Made by a program: the position numbers and the translations under genes | Source of the DNA: Coffea arabica | Taxonomy: Eukaryota > Streptophyta > Magnoliopsida > Gentianales > Rubiaceae | Direction of reading: 5' to 3' | Assembly (NCBI RefSeq): GCF_036785885.1 | Contig: NC_092323.1 | Location: 6,890,501-6,954,500, forward strand | Length of the DNA stretch: 64,000 nt | Notes under the pieces: generated by a model | Database searches by the model: none | What the model was told of the DNA's origin: nothing | What the model saw: the letters and a program-made list of their open reading frames with translations, nothing else | Shown: in pieces, positions 1 to 11,900 of the stretch | How the letters are laid out: each line of letters begins with the position of its first letter | Position numbering within the stretch: the stretch's first letter is position 1

Positions 1-1985
1 ATAGACTGTAAGCAAAGGTCGGAATTGAGATGCCTTTCTAATTTTAAGAGAATGAATATCACAAATTCCAAATTGGACTCACGAGCTTAGTCCCTTCGGA
101 CCAAGCAATGCATTTATTCTTTAAAAATCAGTAATTTTTGTTAAAAGTACAATGATTTGCAGGGGAAGCATGCTTTCTTGAACATGCTATTTACATAAAG
201 ATCCGACAGTGACCCTTAAAAACTTCCTGCGTATTGTAATTTGTAAAACTTTCTTTCTAATCGTAAGTAACAACAGGGAAAAGCTAAAACTTGGAAAAAC
301 TTTTCAAGACAGAACCTTGAACATCTTTCACCTTAGCTGATCCAAAGTCAATAAGCACGCAGTTGAATAGATTTGTTTGTATGTCGACATGGAAGACAAT
401 AGCAGACAGGAATATTTTTGACTGAGGCTATTGTTTCCTGCAACCTAGACACTCGGCAACGTATCGCTACTGTTAATATTCCGAATGACAAGCTATCGAC
501 TGAACCCTGCCCCAAAGTCGAGCTGGCGACAAGAAATTTGTTGTTACACATACGTATCGTGATGGTTAAAATTCTCAACCTTTACAGCAGTTACCTCTTA
601 TTGTTCAAATTAACATACTTGCATGTCATAATATTCAAGAATTCGATGGAAAAACCAAAGAAAAGAATCTTCCAAAATTCAACTGCATACAACCTTGACC
701 ATGGGAGCAACGTTGGTTTATGAGTTGAAGGCAAGACAAGACCATTTATGTAAATGTGGGATGGAGTGTCATGTGGGTTTCACATGAAATCATCGATCAA
801 AGCACATGGAGAGTAACAGAGAACATCTGCAGTATTCTTTTTTTTTTTTTTTTGAGAGAAAGCGTGTGAGTTAAAGAGTTGAAGGTAGGGTTTATCCGCG
901 TGCTCTCAGCTATGGAGCCAGGTGAGCCTGTGTGAGGTGGTGCCATGGCTATTCCTTCATTCGTCGCTTGTGTCCTTAGCGATATCAATAACTCGCTATT
1001 AGTATTACTCACTCACCAACATTGACGCGAACATGAATGGCCAATTGAACGTGACCCCTTGTCTCAGGAGTACGAAACCGTGCCCCACAGCCCATACCAT
1101 GGATTTTTCAATAACACGGACCCTCGTCCATCTCGAACAGATTGTTCCAGTCTCAGTTTTTGTCTCGAATCTCAATGATTGAATGGACTGATGGACCTAA
1201 ATTACTATTACTTAATTGATTTTATCGGCAAAATTGTAATAAAAAAGGGGCATCACCTGCTAAATAGGGTCTTCCCTTCAAATCTCCTCTTGCATTTTCT
1301 ATTACAGTGGTACTTCTATATGCATTGAGCACAAGGATATTTTGGTAAACCATGCATGGACTCTCATTGATATTAAATGATATGGTACTTTTACCTCGGC
1401 AAATTAAGATGCATTCGGAAATGTAACAGCACTTGCGTAACAAAATATCAATGGATTGATCAAGCATATATTACTCTTGCAAGTAGCTTGTGTACTCAAA
1501 AGTTTTGCGGATTTTTTACATTTGCTCTTGCATGGCCTGTAAAAGTTGAGACTAAAGAATCTTGACATATTACTTACGCAATAACTATTAGGAAAAGGAG
1601 AAATGATCTGTATCACTTAAAATTTGTCCACTAAATAAGGGGAAAATAATCTCCCATGCGGACTGACGTGGAAAGATGATGCGGAATTTTCTCAATTTAA
1701 GCCATCCAACTCACTTAATTGATCTAACATCTTACTGTTTCTTTCTAAACCCTGGCTATTGCCCAGCCACCACCTCCAAGAAACAGGAAACTTTAAAAAA
1801 AAAGAAAAAGGGTGGTGCATCTTATATAAAGACATGAAAAGGCATCATTGACTAATGACGGCAAACATCTGAGCGCATGGATATCAGCAATGCTGTAGCA
1901 TTCTTCACTCTTTCGATGGAGAAATTAAAGATTCTAGTTTATGCATGTTTTAACAAGAATATATATCCTTCTACCAAGTCCCGAC
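1..1985. other. Intergenic, no gene recognised
   Basis: No reading frame here resembles a known protein and none is longer than about 100 codons. The stretch is AT-rich, with a 15-base T run near 839-853 and scattered A/T tracts. The start of the window may cut through the flank of a gene lying further left, but nothing in the sequence shows this. Confidence 0.6.
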
Positions 1986-2566
1986 CTATGTTTTCAGAAC
2001 CGGACCGGGTATCGACTCGGCTGAGGTCAGGGGTCAGGAGTCAATGGGTTCGACCGGGGGTCGAACCGGATGACGTCATAAATAAAAATTATTTAAAAAT
2101 TAAAATATTATATATAAAATATCTAATAATATGTTAATATTAATAAAGGTATATTCATATATATTTGATGTTTTAAATATATTTAACAAGAAAATACAAA
2201 GAAATTAGAACAATCAAGTAGCAATTTATGTTATTTAATAAATATTAACAAGTTTAGAATTAAAATTATGAATTTAATTGAAAAATAACATCAAATTTTA
2301 GGACAATATTTATAAAGTATGAAATATTTGAGATATATTAATAAATTTTAACAATTTAGGGGGCCAAAACATAATATTGAAAAGATTGAGTTTTTTTTTT
2401 TTTAAATGCCCATTGAACCGGAAAAATCGATTTTTTTCCGATCAAATCCGATTTTTGACCAGCTTTGACCGGGCTTTAAATTTCTCCTTTTTTACCATGA
2501 CTCGGACCGGACACTTGGCCGGTTCCCAGTTCGACCGGCCGGTCCGGTCCAAGTTTCAAAACAGAG
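1986..2566. mobile_element. Non-autonomous hAT-like element, 581 bp
   Basis: The two ends form imperfect terminal inverted repeats. The left end reads CTATGTTTTCAGAACCGGAC and the right end, reverse complemented, begins CTCTGTTTTGAAACTTGGAC, with further GGACCGG-rich sequence inside both. The element is flanked by an 8-bp direct repeat GTCCCGAC at 1978-1985 and 2567-2574, the target-site duplication length of hAT transposons. The interior is AT-rich with no transposase frame. The outer parts are GC-rich and full of CCGG and GACCGG motifs, giving a sharp contrast with surrounding DNA. It is probably a deletion derivative mobilised in trans. The hAT assignment rests on duplication length and end structure only. 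Confidence 0.75.
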
Positions 2567-3075
2567 GTCCCGACGGATCAGTTCCCCTAAGAAACAGAGA
2601 AGAAGGAAATTTAAAAAGAAAAAAAGGGACACAGGAGGTAACATAATGCGTGACGAGGGAGTTAATTTCCACATTGTGAAGGCAACAAAGTCGTCCGCAT
2701 CCTGTGCTTAGGAGTCAAATTGAAGGTCGGAAGCTTTCCCGTCCAGATCGGCTAAAATCAGTGACGGGGGATTTCCCTTGTTCAGGACGAAAATTTCAAT
2801 GTCATGTTGTCAACCATTAATTGGGCTTTGGACGAGTGTTTATTGTCAATGAAGACGTACACATTACTCCTATATGATTGGGGTCCATTATAGTTCTCTA
2901 TAGATGTAGCCTACTATTTCACATGTAGATGATCAAAATCTGGAAACACCCATGCATGTTTCTTTAAACATACAATAGAATAAAATCAGCTAGAAAGGTT
3001 ACCATCAACTCTCAAGACGATTAGGAACCAAATATGAGTTGCAGTCTTTTTTTTTTCTTTTAAGTTTAAATTTAG

Positions 3076-3236
3076 AGTTAATCTTATATACACTATCGTT
3101 ATATACACTATTATAGTTGGATGCATGACTAATATATAAAATTTATATTTTAAATTTAAATTAAGATTAATTATTATATATCAAACGGACGGTGATAAAT
3201 GTATACACTGTCGGTACATAAAATATTAATCTTAAA
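3076..3236. repeat. Small AT-rich MITE-like repeat, copy 1
   Basis: The segment begins TTAATCTTATATACACTATC. Its right end, reverse complemented, reads GATTAATATTTTATGTACCG followed by ACAGTG. The ends are weakly inverted and resemble the repeat at 3538-3680. There is no coding capacity. No clear target-site duplication is visible, so the boundaries are approximate. Confidence 0.35.
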
Positions 3237-3537
3237 TTTAATAGAAGCAGCTTTTGAGGAAAATGACTGACTATTCAACAGATAAATCCCCAACGATAGT
3301 ATGTTCAATTCCAAAAGCCCAAGTGACACTGAATGAGTCCATCAGGAAGATTTTCTGGCCTATGTGGTTTCGCAAATTTGGGCCAAGACTCCAAGTGTAT
3401 TTCAACTGCCAGTAACCCAGTTTGTTCATCATTGGCCCCGCTAAAATGGCCCAATCCAATGAGGATTCGAAGTAGATAGGGTAATGCACCAGTGAAATTA
3501 AAGAATAGGAAATGAGTAAAATGAGAAGTTAATCTAT

Positions 3538-3680
3538 TGGATTAACTTTTTATATACTGACAATGTAACAATGTATTACGCTATCAGTTTTAGATGTATG
3601 TTATATGTGTATGATTTGAATTTTAAATTTAAATTTATAATATGTGGTATAATCTAAATCTGTTAGTGTAAAAAAGAATT
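3538..3680. repeat. Small AT-rich MITE-like repeat, copy 2
   Basis: The segment begins GGATTAACTTTTTATATACT followed by GACAATG, and ends with a stretch whose reverse complement contains TTCTTTTTTACACTAACAGA. These weak inverted ends match the end motif of the repeat 450 bp upstream. It is non-coding, with approximate limits. Confidence 0.35.
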
Positions 3681-4379
3681 ATTAAAGTAAGTAATGATCA
3701 CTTATCCTTTGGGTTACTAATTAAATGAGAATAAAATGCGGATTGAGAAAGTTTTCTTTCTTTTTTTCTTTTCCAAGGTAATAATAATGACAGTTGAAAG
3801 TATAATTGCCAGGTTCTCTCTAGCCTCGTATAAACTAGAAATGTCAAAAGAGGTGATTCGGACATGTTGGGATACGTTTGGGCGGGACATAATGGATAGT
3901 TGATACAATTGAGTTAACTCATTTATACCCATTCAATAAATTGGTCAAAATGATTCAACCCATTTAATATGGTATATCCAATTACTCATTTATGATTCAG
4001 TTGAAATTCTACTTTTTAAAAAAAAAAAAAAATTTGCACGTTGTTTGATAAGAAATAATGATATTTTATTATTATTCAATTAATTCAAATTTATATGCTT
4101 AACACCCACTAAAAATTGAGTTTAAATATAAATTATTTTTAAATTGATATAAATGAATGAGTCAAATAAATCCACTATCCACTAATTAAATGGATTTAAT
4201 TGAGTACTCATCTAGACCCATTCAAAACTTATTGCATACCCAAATTTACTTATTAGTGAACGGATTTGAATGAATCAACATAATTTGATTATAACTGACA
4301 CCTCTGGTATAATATAAACTCAGAGGTCTGGATATTCTCAAGGCAATGGATGGATGCACTTTTGGCATCACTTTTTTAG

Positions 4380-4590
4380 TACTTGGGATCCTCGGTGACA
4401 TGTTTTCTATGCCAACCCAATGACACCAATAGTGTTGCGCCAAGTGTCATGTTATTATTTACACTTGTGTTAAATCAAGTCAAGTTGAATTATTAGAAAA
4501 TTAAAGTGTAAATAATAACATGACACTTGGCGCAACACTATTGGTGGCATTGAGTTGGCATAAAAAACATGTCACCGAGGATCCCAAGTG
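4380..4590. mobile_element. Foldback Mutator-like MITE, 211 bp
   Basis: The left arm (4380 to about 4463) and right arm (about 4505-4590) are near-perfect reverse complements, separated by about 40 bp. The left end is TACTTGGGATCCTCGGTGAC and the right end, reverse complemented, is CACTTGGGATCCTCGGTGAC. The element is bounded by the identical 9-mer CTTTTTTAG at 4371-4379 and 4591-4599. A 9-bp duplication is typical of Mutator-like elements. It encodes no protein. A transcript would fold into a long hairpin, so it could be a small-RNA source, but that is inference. Confidence 0.8.
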
Positions 4591-4599
4591 CTTTTTTAG

Positions 4600-7508
4600 A
4601 CTTATTAGTTGATGATGATCTTTTAATTGATAAATTACTCATACTGTCAATCATCTCACTGTAAAGGAGTAGTATTATTTGTCGGGAAAGACTATCAAAA
4701 GACTCTTTGCGAAAGAGTAGGGCCAAGTTTACGGAAGAAGACAGAATCTGGGGGAGATGAACACTTCGATGAGAGGAAGCGGGAGTCTGGCAAATTGAGC
4801 ACCAAACATCCAACTAAGACCCGACTACGGCTGCAGATCAAATATAACGTTTCAAGAAGTCAAAAGGATGGCATTAATTTAACATTTACTTTAACAAAAG
4901 GGTGTTGAATTTATTGCGATTGCAGCACTATATTTACATGTTGTTTACCAGTAAATGAAGTAGACGATTAATCAAGAGATTCACACGAAGTTTTCAACGC
5001 GGAAAAATAGAAAAGTTGTCATTGGTAGGGCTGTAGGCCACCAACATAAAATTTCCACTCACTGTCTTTTCCAGGGAAACCACACATTATTGACTCCTTT
5101 CTGGAGTACCTTTCTCATTTTGCGTCTGAATGTCACAAACTCTTCCTTGTGATCTTCCAACCCTCCACCACCCCCCCCCCCCCAAGGCGCCGCCCCAAGA
5201 AAAAAAAATCCCAAAAATCACTTAAAAACTACTCCAGCATCTCCTGTTCAACTAATTGATATTATAAGCACATAAGAACATAAGATCTTTTTGTGTTAGC
5301 TAGCTGCATGCAAGAACTCGCAGTTGCAAAAATTAGGATAGATTTCAAGGATGCCCTAAATTATGCGCTATACCATGTTGAGGAACAGGAAAACCTACCT
5401 GTAATGTGTCAAACAATACAAATACTACTGCTAACTAAGAGAATTTTATGTATGTGTGCAAATTTCAAAAAGTTACCTGTGTGTTCGCGATACTACTAGA
5501 TGTTCTAAATTATGGCACGTGAAACAATATAGTATCTGGTACAGGCACTTAGCAGATAAATTCAGCAAGACAAGACAGCTCTATGTACTGACCAAAACAA
5601 AAGAAAATAAAGGCTGTGGAAATTTGGGTATAGTTGTCTCTCTTTGAAGCTGAACCTTCTGGGGAAAGTTCCAATTTCCACCATAATCTTCGAGCTATCA
5701 GCGCTTGTTGGCTAATGGTGGTGGTGTTCGATAATTGCATCGCATTCAGCTAAAACAAATGCCTTTTCTATTTTGGCAACACGAAGTTTTCGAATTAAAA
5801 TCTAAATTCGGGGATCCCATTTCCACAAGCTGCAAGGGTGAAAAAGATCAATTTGGATACGGCATGAAAGACAGTCAAAATCCCTGTCCTCCATTAGTGA
5901 GATTTGAGGCTGTTGCGCTCTATGATAGGGGGTTTGTGGCGGGTCCTGAAATGACGATGGTAGTAGGAACAAATTCGTCATACGTAAAGTCCAACTGTTG
6001 TCATCTGTTTTCCCTAAGGGATACACGATAAATCTGATGTTTAAGCAAACAATTGTAGTTGTTCATATGGCAAATTAAATCAATGCGAGTTTGGGTAAAA
6101 TCATAGAAATGTGCAGAGCTCTTTTAAGAAAAGAAAATTCATTTGAACTTAATTTCATTTTGGGAGTGTCCACATTTGATTTGGTCGCATAGGGTCAAAT
6201 AAATGAAACTATGAAAAGGAAGATGAAAAAACCACAAAACCAACCACAACTGGTAATAGTAGTATTAGTAATTAGTTGAAACTTCTCCATTTTCTCCAAC
6301 AAGTTTCAAACCTTGTGCCACTTACAAAATGGTCATCATAATCAAGATTTGTCAAAAATATATTCACTTGGGGAGACTTTGCTTGATATTAAAGGTGTTG
6401 AAAACTCTGGCATCTACGAAAGTGCCATAGCTGTCCTTCCTATGAACTTCTCGATCGCAAGCATAAATTATCAAGTCATGAGACCCACAAGCAAAATGGT
6501 AATTACTTTTGTTTGCAGGATAACATAGATTAATGATCTAAGGCGCAGAAAAATAAGTTCAACAAAGCTTAGGTAACAGATATCAAAATACTTGTGATCA
6601 ACTGATCTCATCATGAAATATTCTGCACTTGGATGTATAACATGTGGTAAGTGTTAACAGCATGTATGCGACCGCAATTTTTCCACCGTGTCATTTGTTC
6701 TAGAACCAACTCCAACGCCCAAAAACCATGCCGCCGTTTCTGTGATCTCATCATCGTCGGAAACAGTGAAATCTTGGGTTTTCCTTTTCTCAACATCTAT
6801 GCTTGGATGAAATGCCCAGCTTTGCCATGGAAAGCAGGCTGCACACTGCTAAGTCGCCAAGTTGTTGTCCATCTGGTGGCGTCTGAACTCCATCCCCTTG
6901 TCGTCTTGTGGTCGTAGCCAGCAATGTATTTATATATTATTAAATGCTTAATATCGACAACGTAAAATTGAGCCGATAAAATGATGTCCCTCCGCCAATT
7001 TTTATATACTACTATCCTTAAGCTCGATTGATTATAGTTTTCATGTTGATGAGATGATAGGTGAAGTGTGATGCAGGGTCAGCAGTATTGTGCTTTTCCG
7101 GGTCTCCGTAGAGAAATTAGCCAGGCAAATGTCAAATGAACGATCAGGATCAAGCTGGTACGTACTATGTGTTAAATAAGAAAGAGAGAGAGAGAGATGG
7201 TGACAGTTAGCGTGTACGTTTGTGCGTGTCCGAGAGTGTGTTGTTTGGAGGTTTTATAGATGGAGACAGTCAAGATGAATGTCTGAATTATATGCATGAT
7301 GATAGAGAGAGATTCTGGACTAAGAAAGACAATAAGAAAACTTCCCAAGTCTCCTCCTCTGGCATTCAAATTCCTCTATTATTTTATGCAGAAAGCAGTT
7401 TCATCTTTTCCCCATTCCTCCTTTTTTGAATTCAGGGGCTCATTCCATCCTATGTCTCTCCTTCTCCAGCTATTATATTCACCCCCCTTTCTCTAGCCTA
7501 CCCAGCAC
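4600..7508. other. Intergenic / MYB upstream region
   Basis: No gene is recognisable. The region holds a run of 13 C at 5171-5183 and a GA repeat near 7180-7197. The last several hundred bases are the probable promoter of the MYB gene downstream. Short reading frames in 5290-6920 have no recognisable protein features. Confidence 0.5.
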
Positions 7509-7516
7509 TATATAAT
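7509..7516 (+). promoter_or_regulatory. Probable TATA box of the MYB gene
   Basis: TATATAAT lies 100 bp upstream of the MYB start codon at 7616. Transcription starting about 30 bp downstream would give a leader of roughly 75 nt. The assignment is by position and consensus only. Confidence 0.5.
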
Positions 7517-7615
7517 TACTTAAAAACGTACAGCTGCAACCATCACCAATAGTGGGAAGCTTTGCAACAAAAGATCGTCAGAGCACATAATAATTTCTCT
7601 AGCGTAAAACTGAAT

Positions 7616-8942
7616 ATGGGTAGAGCTCCTTGCTGTGACAAAGCCAACGTCAAGAGAGGACCGTGGTCGCCAGAAGAAGATGCAAAACTCAAAGCCTACA
7701 TCGAACAGTACGGCACTGGCGGCAACTGGATTGCCTTGCCACAGAAAATAGGTAATTGTGCTAATACTTTTTGAGTTTTGACTAATTCGTGCTCTCACTT
7801 TCCTTTTTCTTTTTAACAGAATAAAATGATTAAGAAAGAAAAAAGTAAATTGATAACACGGGCCTAATTCTAAACTGATAATGTTTTTGAGCTGAGCTAA
7901 AAAATGAGTTGGTGGCATGTTATAGGTCTAAGGAGATGTGGGAAGAGTTGTCGGCTCAGATGGTTGAATTATCTGCGGCCAAATATCAAGCATGGTGGAT
8001 TTTCAGAGGAAGAGGATAGCATCATTTGCAGCCTCTATATGAATATCGGAAGCAGGTAATTTAACTTAACCAACAACCATTAAAAATATAGGGCTCGTCG
8101 TGATCTCCATATACTTTTCCTTCGCAATGTTTTTCTCATAAACTCAGAGATTGAAAGTGTCAAATTTATTGCGATCTTCAAGGTGGTCTATTATCGCGGC
8201 ACAGTTGCCTGGAAGGACAGACAATGATATCAAGAACTACTGGAATACAAAGCTGAAGAAAAAGTTGCTCGGCAAGCAACGTAAGGATCAAAGGACTCGG
8301 GCAGCCAGCTCTCTCAAGCAAGAAATGAATAGGAAAAAAGAGAATTTCATGACTACAGAAGCCATACATGTGCTACACTCTCATCAGCTGCAGCAACCAC
8401 TGGCCTTTCCTGCAGTTATTCCACAGCAACAAGCACATGATGTGGAGGACCAGGCGGTCATCATAGCAGGAAAGTTGTCTGCCGATGATCAACAAGCAAA
8501 TGGGAACAGCTTTAACAATCACAACAGTTTATACTCTTGTGACATTTCCTTTGGTGAAGGACAGGCATGTGAAAATCCCCTCAGCATGGCTTCATGCTCA
8601 CAACAGTGTTCGCCAAGCAGCTATTATCCCATTCACGGGGTAATTGCAAACAGCAACATTCCATGCTATAGCAGCTTCCCTTTTCATGAGCTTAATGGGA
8701 TGGAATACATTAATAATTTCCATCAGTCGGATACTTTACAAAGTTTTTCGGGAACGGATACGGTTAATAGAAGCACAATCACCGGCACTTCACCTGAAAG
8801 TACAAGCTGGGGAGATACAAACTCTCTTGTTTATTCTCCTATCGTATCCTGCTACGAAATCTGCCAACAACCTATCCAGCAAAGCTGCACACTTGAAAAA
8901 TCCAGCTACTTCAGGATGCAACAAGAAACTGTACTTCAATAA
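7616..8942 (+). CDS. R2R3-MYB transcription factor, MYB36/RAX group
   Basis: Three exons, 7616-7751, 7926-8055 and 8183-8942, give a 341-residue protein with no frame break. The start follows the family's MGRAPCC opening; an in-frame upstream extension in the leader is unlikely to be used. Repeat R2 carries tryptophans at 17, 38 and 58. R3 has Phe71 in place of the first Trp, as is normal, then Trp90 and Trp109. The recognition helix ends in [13 protein letters not shown], followed by [11 protein letters not shown]. The intron positions are the two usual R2R3-MYB ones. The C-terminal half is Q/S/N-rich and retains an STSW...SLVYS motif like that of MYB36 and MYB68. These family members are nuclear DNA-binding regulators of endodermal (Casparian strip) differentiation, axillary meristems or root growth. 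I cannot say from sequence alone which orthologue this is. Confidence 0.95.
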
Positions 8943-11900
8943 TAACAAAAAAATATATTTATCTTGGCCACAGTCAAAGAGGAGGGGCTAGTGTTCCAGC
9001 ATAATTCCCCTCTGAACTTGGATTCGTTAATTTTGTATTGCTTTATAACTTTGATATTGACTCAGCACGTAGAGAGACTCTTCATTGCTGCTAGAAATAT
9101 GCACTTGTTTATTCTCTTCCATTTTTACCATTTATGTTCGGAATTAGACTTCCAGTTGATGGATAGATGCTGAATTAATACACTCCTCTCATACCTTTAC
9201 CATTTACGTTTGGAATTACATTTGTTTGTTCTCTACATTATTAGGGCGGGTGAAAGTATATGCATCTTTCACAGAACACCTCAGAATCATCCATGAAAAG
9301 GCAGCACTGATTGTTGAAGTTAGAAAGGTGCTTACAGTTTTTTGGCTACAAGTCAATGGCTTTAGCATGTAGGGTATCCAGAACTGGCGGCAAGCTCTTA
9401 GTGCTTTCTTGATTACTGTTTTTAAATAAGAAGAGCTGTTGCAGCACTTAGCACAACACCATATGATGTTAGTGGAATTAATAAAATTAAATTGCATGGA
9501 AATGACGAATCAGGGCTGATTTGTCGGCTGTAATGGTATCACATCAAGGAAGCCTATCCATATCGAGTATTTGTTCCATATTTTCCCCTTTTGGATTTTT
9601 GCCATTTGGCATAATGGTTTTTATCGATACTAATAGCCACTTTTGAGTTTTATACGTTAATTTCAAACAAATTGTATCTTCCTATTTTGGACTACGGCTA
9701 GTGTATAGATTTCACACAGTCGAAAAGAAACTTTTTTATTTTGTGCAACAAATTCAATACTCCATTCTATCCATGCCAAGATAAGATAAACTATATATCC
9801 CCAACTCAAACATTATCCCATGGTTAGTCTTACTGGTGTGCATATGATTGTTAATTGAGTAACACATGACATAATCAGTGGTATCGAATACATATATACA
9901 TATATACATATACATATATATATATATAAAGAGAGAGTAAATAATTAAGATACGTTTATCAATCCTTATATGCACTTTTTTTAATTTTGTTTAAACAGAA
10001 GAAAGGTGAAATTTAAGAAACTCAATGAACATAAGGGAATTAAAAAACTCAGAACCTCTACGTTCTGAGATTTCAATATTAACCACTAGACATTCTCGTA
10101 CATACTTGAATCACTCTATACATGTACAATTAGCATAAACCTTGAGACCCTGGACCATTATACAGTACATATCTTGAAAATGAAATCATGAGCTCCAAAG
10201 ACCATTTACTCAACTCCTTCGACTAAAAGTTCTTGTATGTAAGGCTTTGTCCTTGTGTCTCAAGTTTCGAGGGATATGTTCACAAATTTCGTTAGATTTA
10301 ATGTAAAGTTGGAGGCAAATTAATGCCGTATAATACAACGATATAGGATGTACATAAAAGAGCCCAAAAAATAGATGATAATTGTCTCAATTTTAGTGAC
10401 GAGTATTGGTGATATAAACTACATTAATTTTTCTTTTCTGCTTTCTTTTGTGCTCATCTAGTTATTTATATATTTCCCGATGAAGAATTATTAGTTGGGG
10501 AGCCAAAATGCACCTTTTCTATGCTTAATTCAGTTTGATCTGGTAAAAAGAATTCTAGAAACATGTTGTTTCAGAAAAGTGCAGGCTTGGCTATGGAATA
10601 CCAGACAACCAGTAACCTCATCGGAAATTAATTAGGGTAACGAAGTAACTCGACCACTAATAATAAAGGAAAATTTTGGTTTCACGATATTTAAGAACAA
10701 GATATTTGACATTAATAGATCAAGAAAAATAAACTAGAAAGAGATGAAACAGGGGTTGTGGGACACAGTGAGGAACATACACATCGAGTGGCATCAATAT
10801 GAGTAGAATATGAAGTCAAAAAAGCAGATAAAGGGGCTGTGGCACAAAGCTTAAAAAAGGTTGACCATTTCATCATGAATTGGCTATTAATTCTAGCATG
10901 ATAGTCTTCTAAGTTTTGAGTTACTAATATTCTAATCCAATGCAAAGAAATAACTCAAAACAATGAAAATGGATCCATCTGTATCTTAAGAAGAAGTGTA
11001 CTTGTTCTTGCTATTCAAAATGTGTTGTGTACTTTGATCATTGACGCTGATAGATACCGGAAACGAATCATTTTTGTACAGGACTCCAACGTCGGCACGA
11101 CTCAAAATGTCAAAACTGGCACTGTTATTATTATTATTATTATTACTATTTATTTTAAGCATAGCACTTTCGTCAGTTTTCCCTGATCATGAAAAACCAT
11201 ACTCAGCAATTTTTTTTCCCTTCTTTTTGAGAAAGGGTCAGTAGTTTGTCGATCGATTTCAATGATATCTAGCTAAGCTGTGTTCTATAATTAATCACGT
11301 GATGGTGGCAGCCATGGAATTAAGGTCGACCAAAATCACTCCCAATACATGTAAATAGAAACAGATAAAATTTAACCAAAATTGACGTCAAATCATTGCC
11401 AAAATCTTTGTCGACCAAATGAGCAGCTAGTTAAGGCCGGCTGCTCATAAGTCATGTGGGTCTTTGGTTAATAATAATAACAATAATAATAAAGGGTTTT
11501 GGTTGCCAGTCAAGCTGAGAAAAAACTAGCTAATTAATTAATCTTTTTTTTTTTTTTGGACAAAGATGGTGTTTGGGAACGTGGCACACCCTGCCTGGTG
11601 CTGACGCTTGTGACATGCTCACTTGTTTTCTTTGTTACTTGTTCTTTCCTCTTGCAATCACTCGCTTACGTTTTTCATTTTTTCTTTCAGTCGGTGTGCT
11701 TCTCCAGTTTACTGCAGTGGATAAATTACTTCCTGAATCATGAGAAAAAGCTCTCCTGAAATCCGTTGGCAATCAAGCAGGAACATTTGCATTAAAGGTT
11801 CACCAGTTTCCTACTCTTTGACGGCCTTTAAAGTGCTTCTCTTGACAACACAAATGAAAGCAAATTGGCCCTGCGATAATAAATAGATACAGGGAAAATA

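Larger units (their letters stand above)
2575..4370. other. Intergenic, two related AT-rich repeats
   Basis: No gene is recognisable. Two short AT-rich segments (about 3076-3236 and 3538-3680) share the end motif GATTAA followed by a TTTTATATACTGACA-like stretch and may be decayed miniature elements of one family. The rest is AT-rich sequence with poly-T and poly-A tracts (for example 3048-3056 and 4017-4032). Confidence 0.5.
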
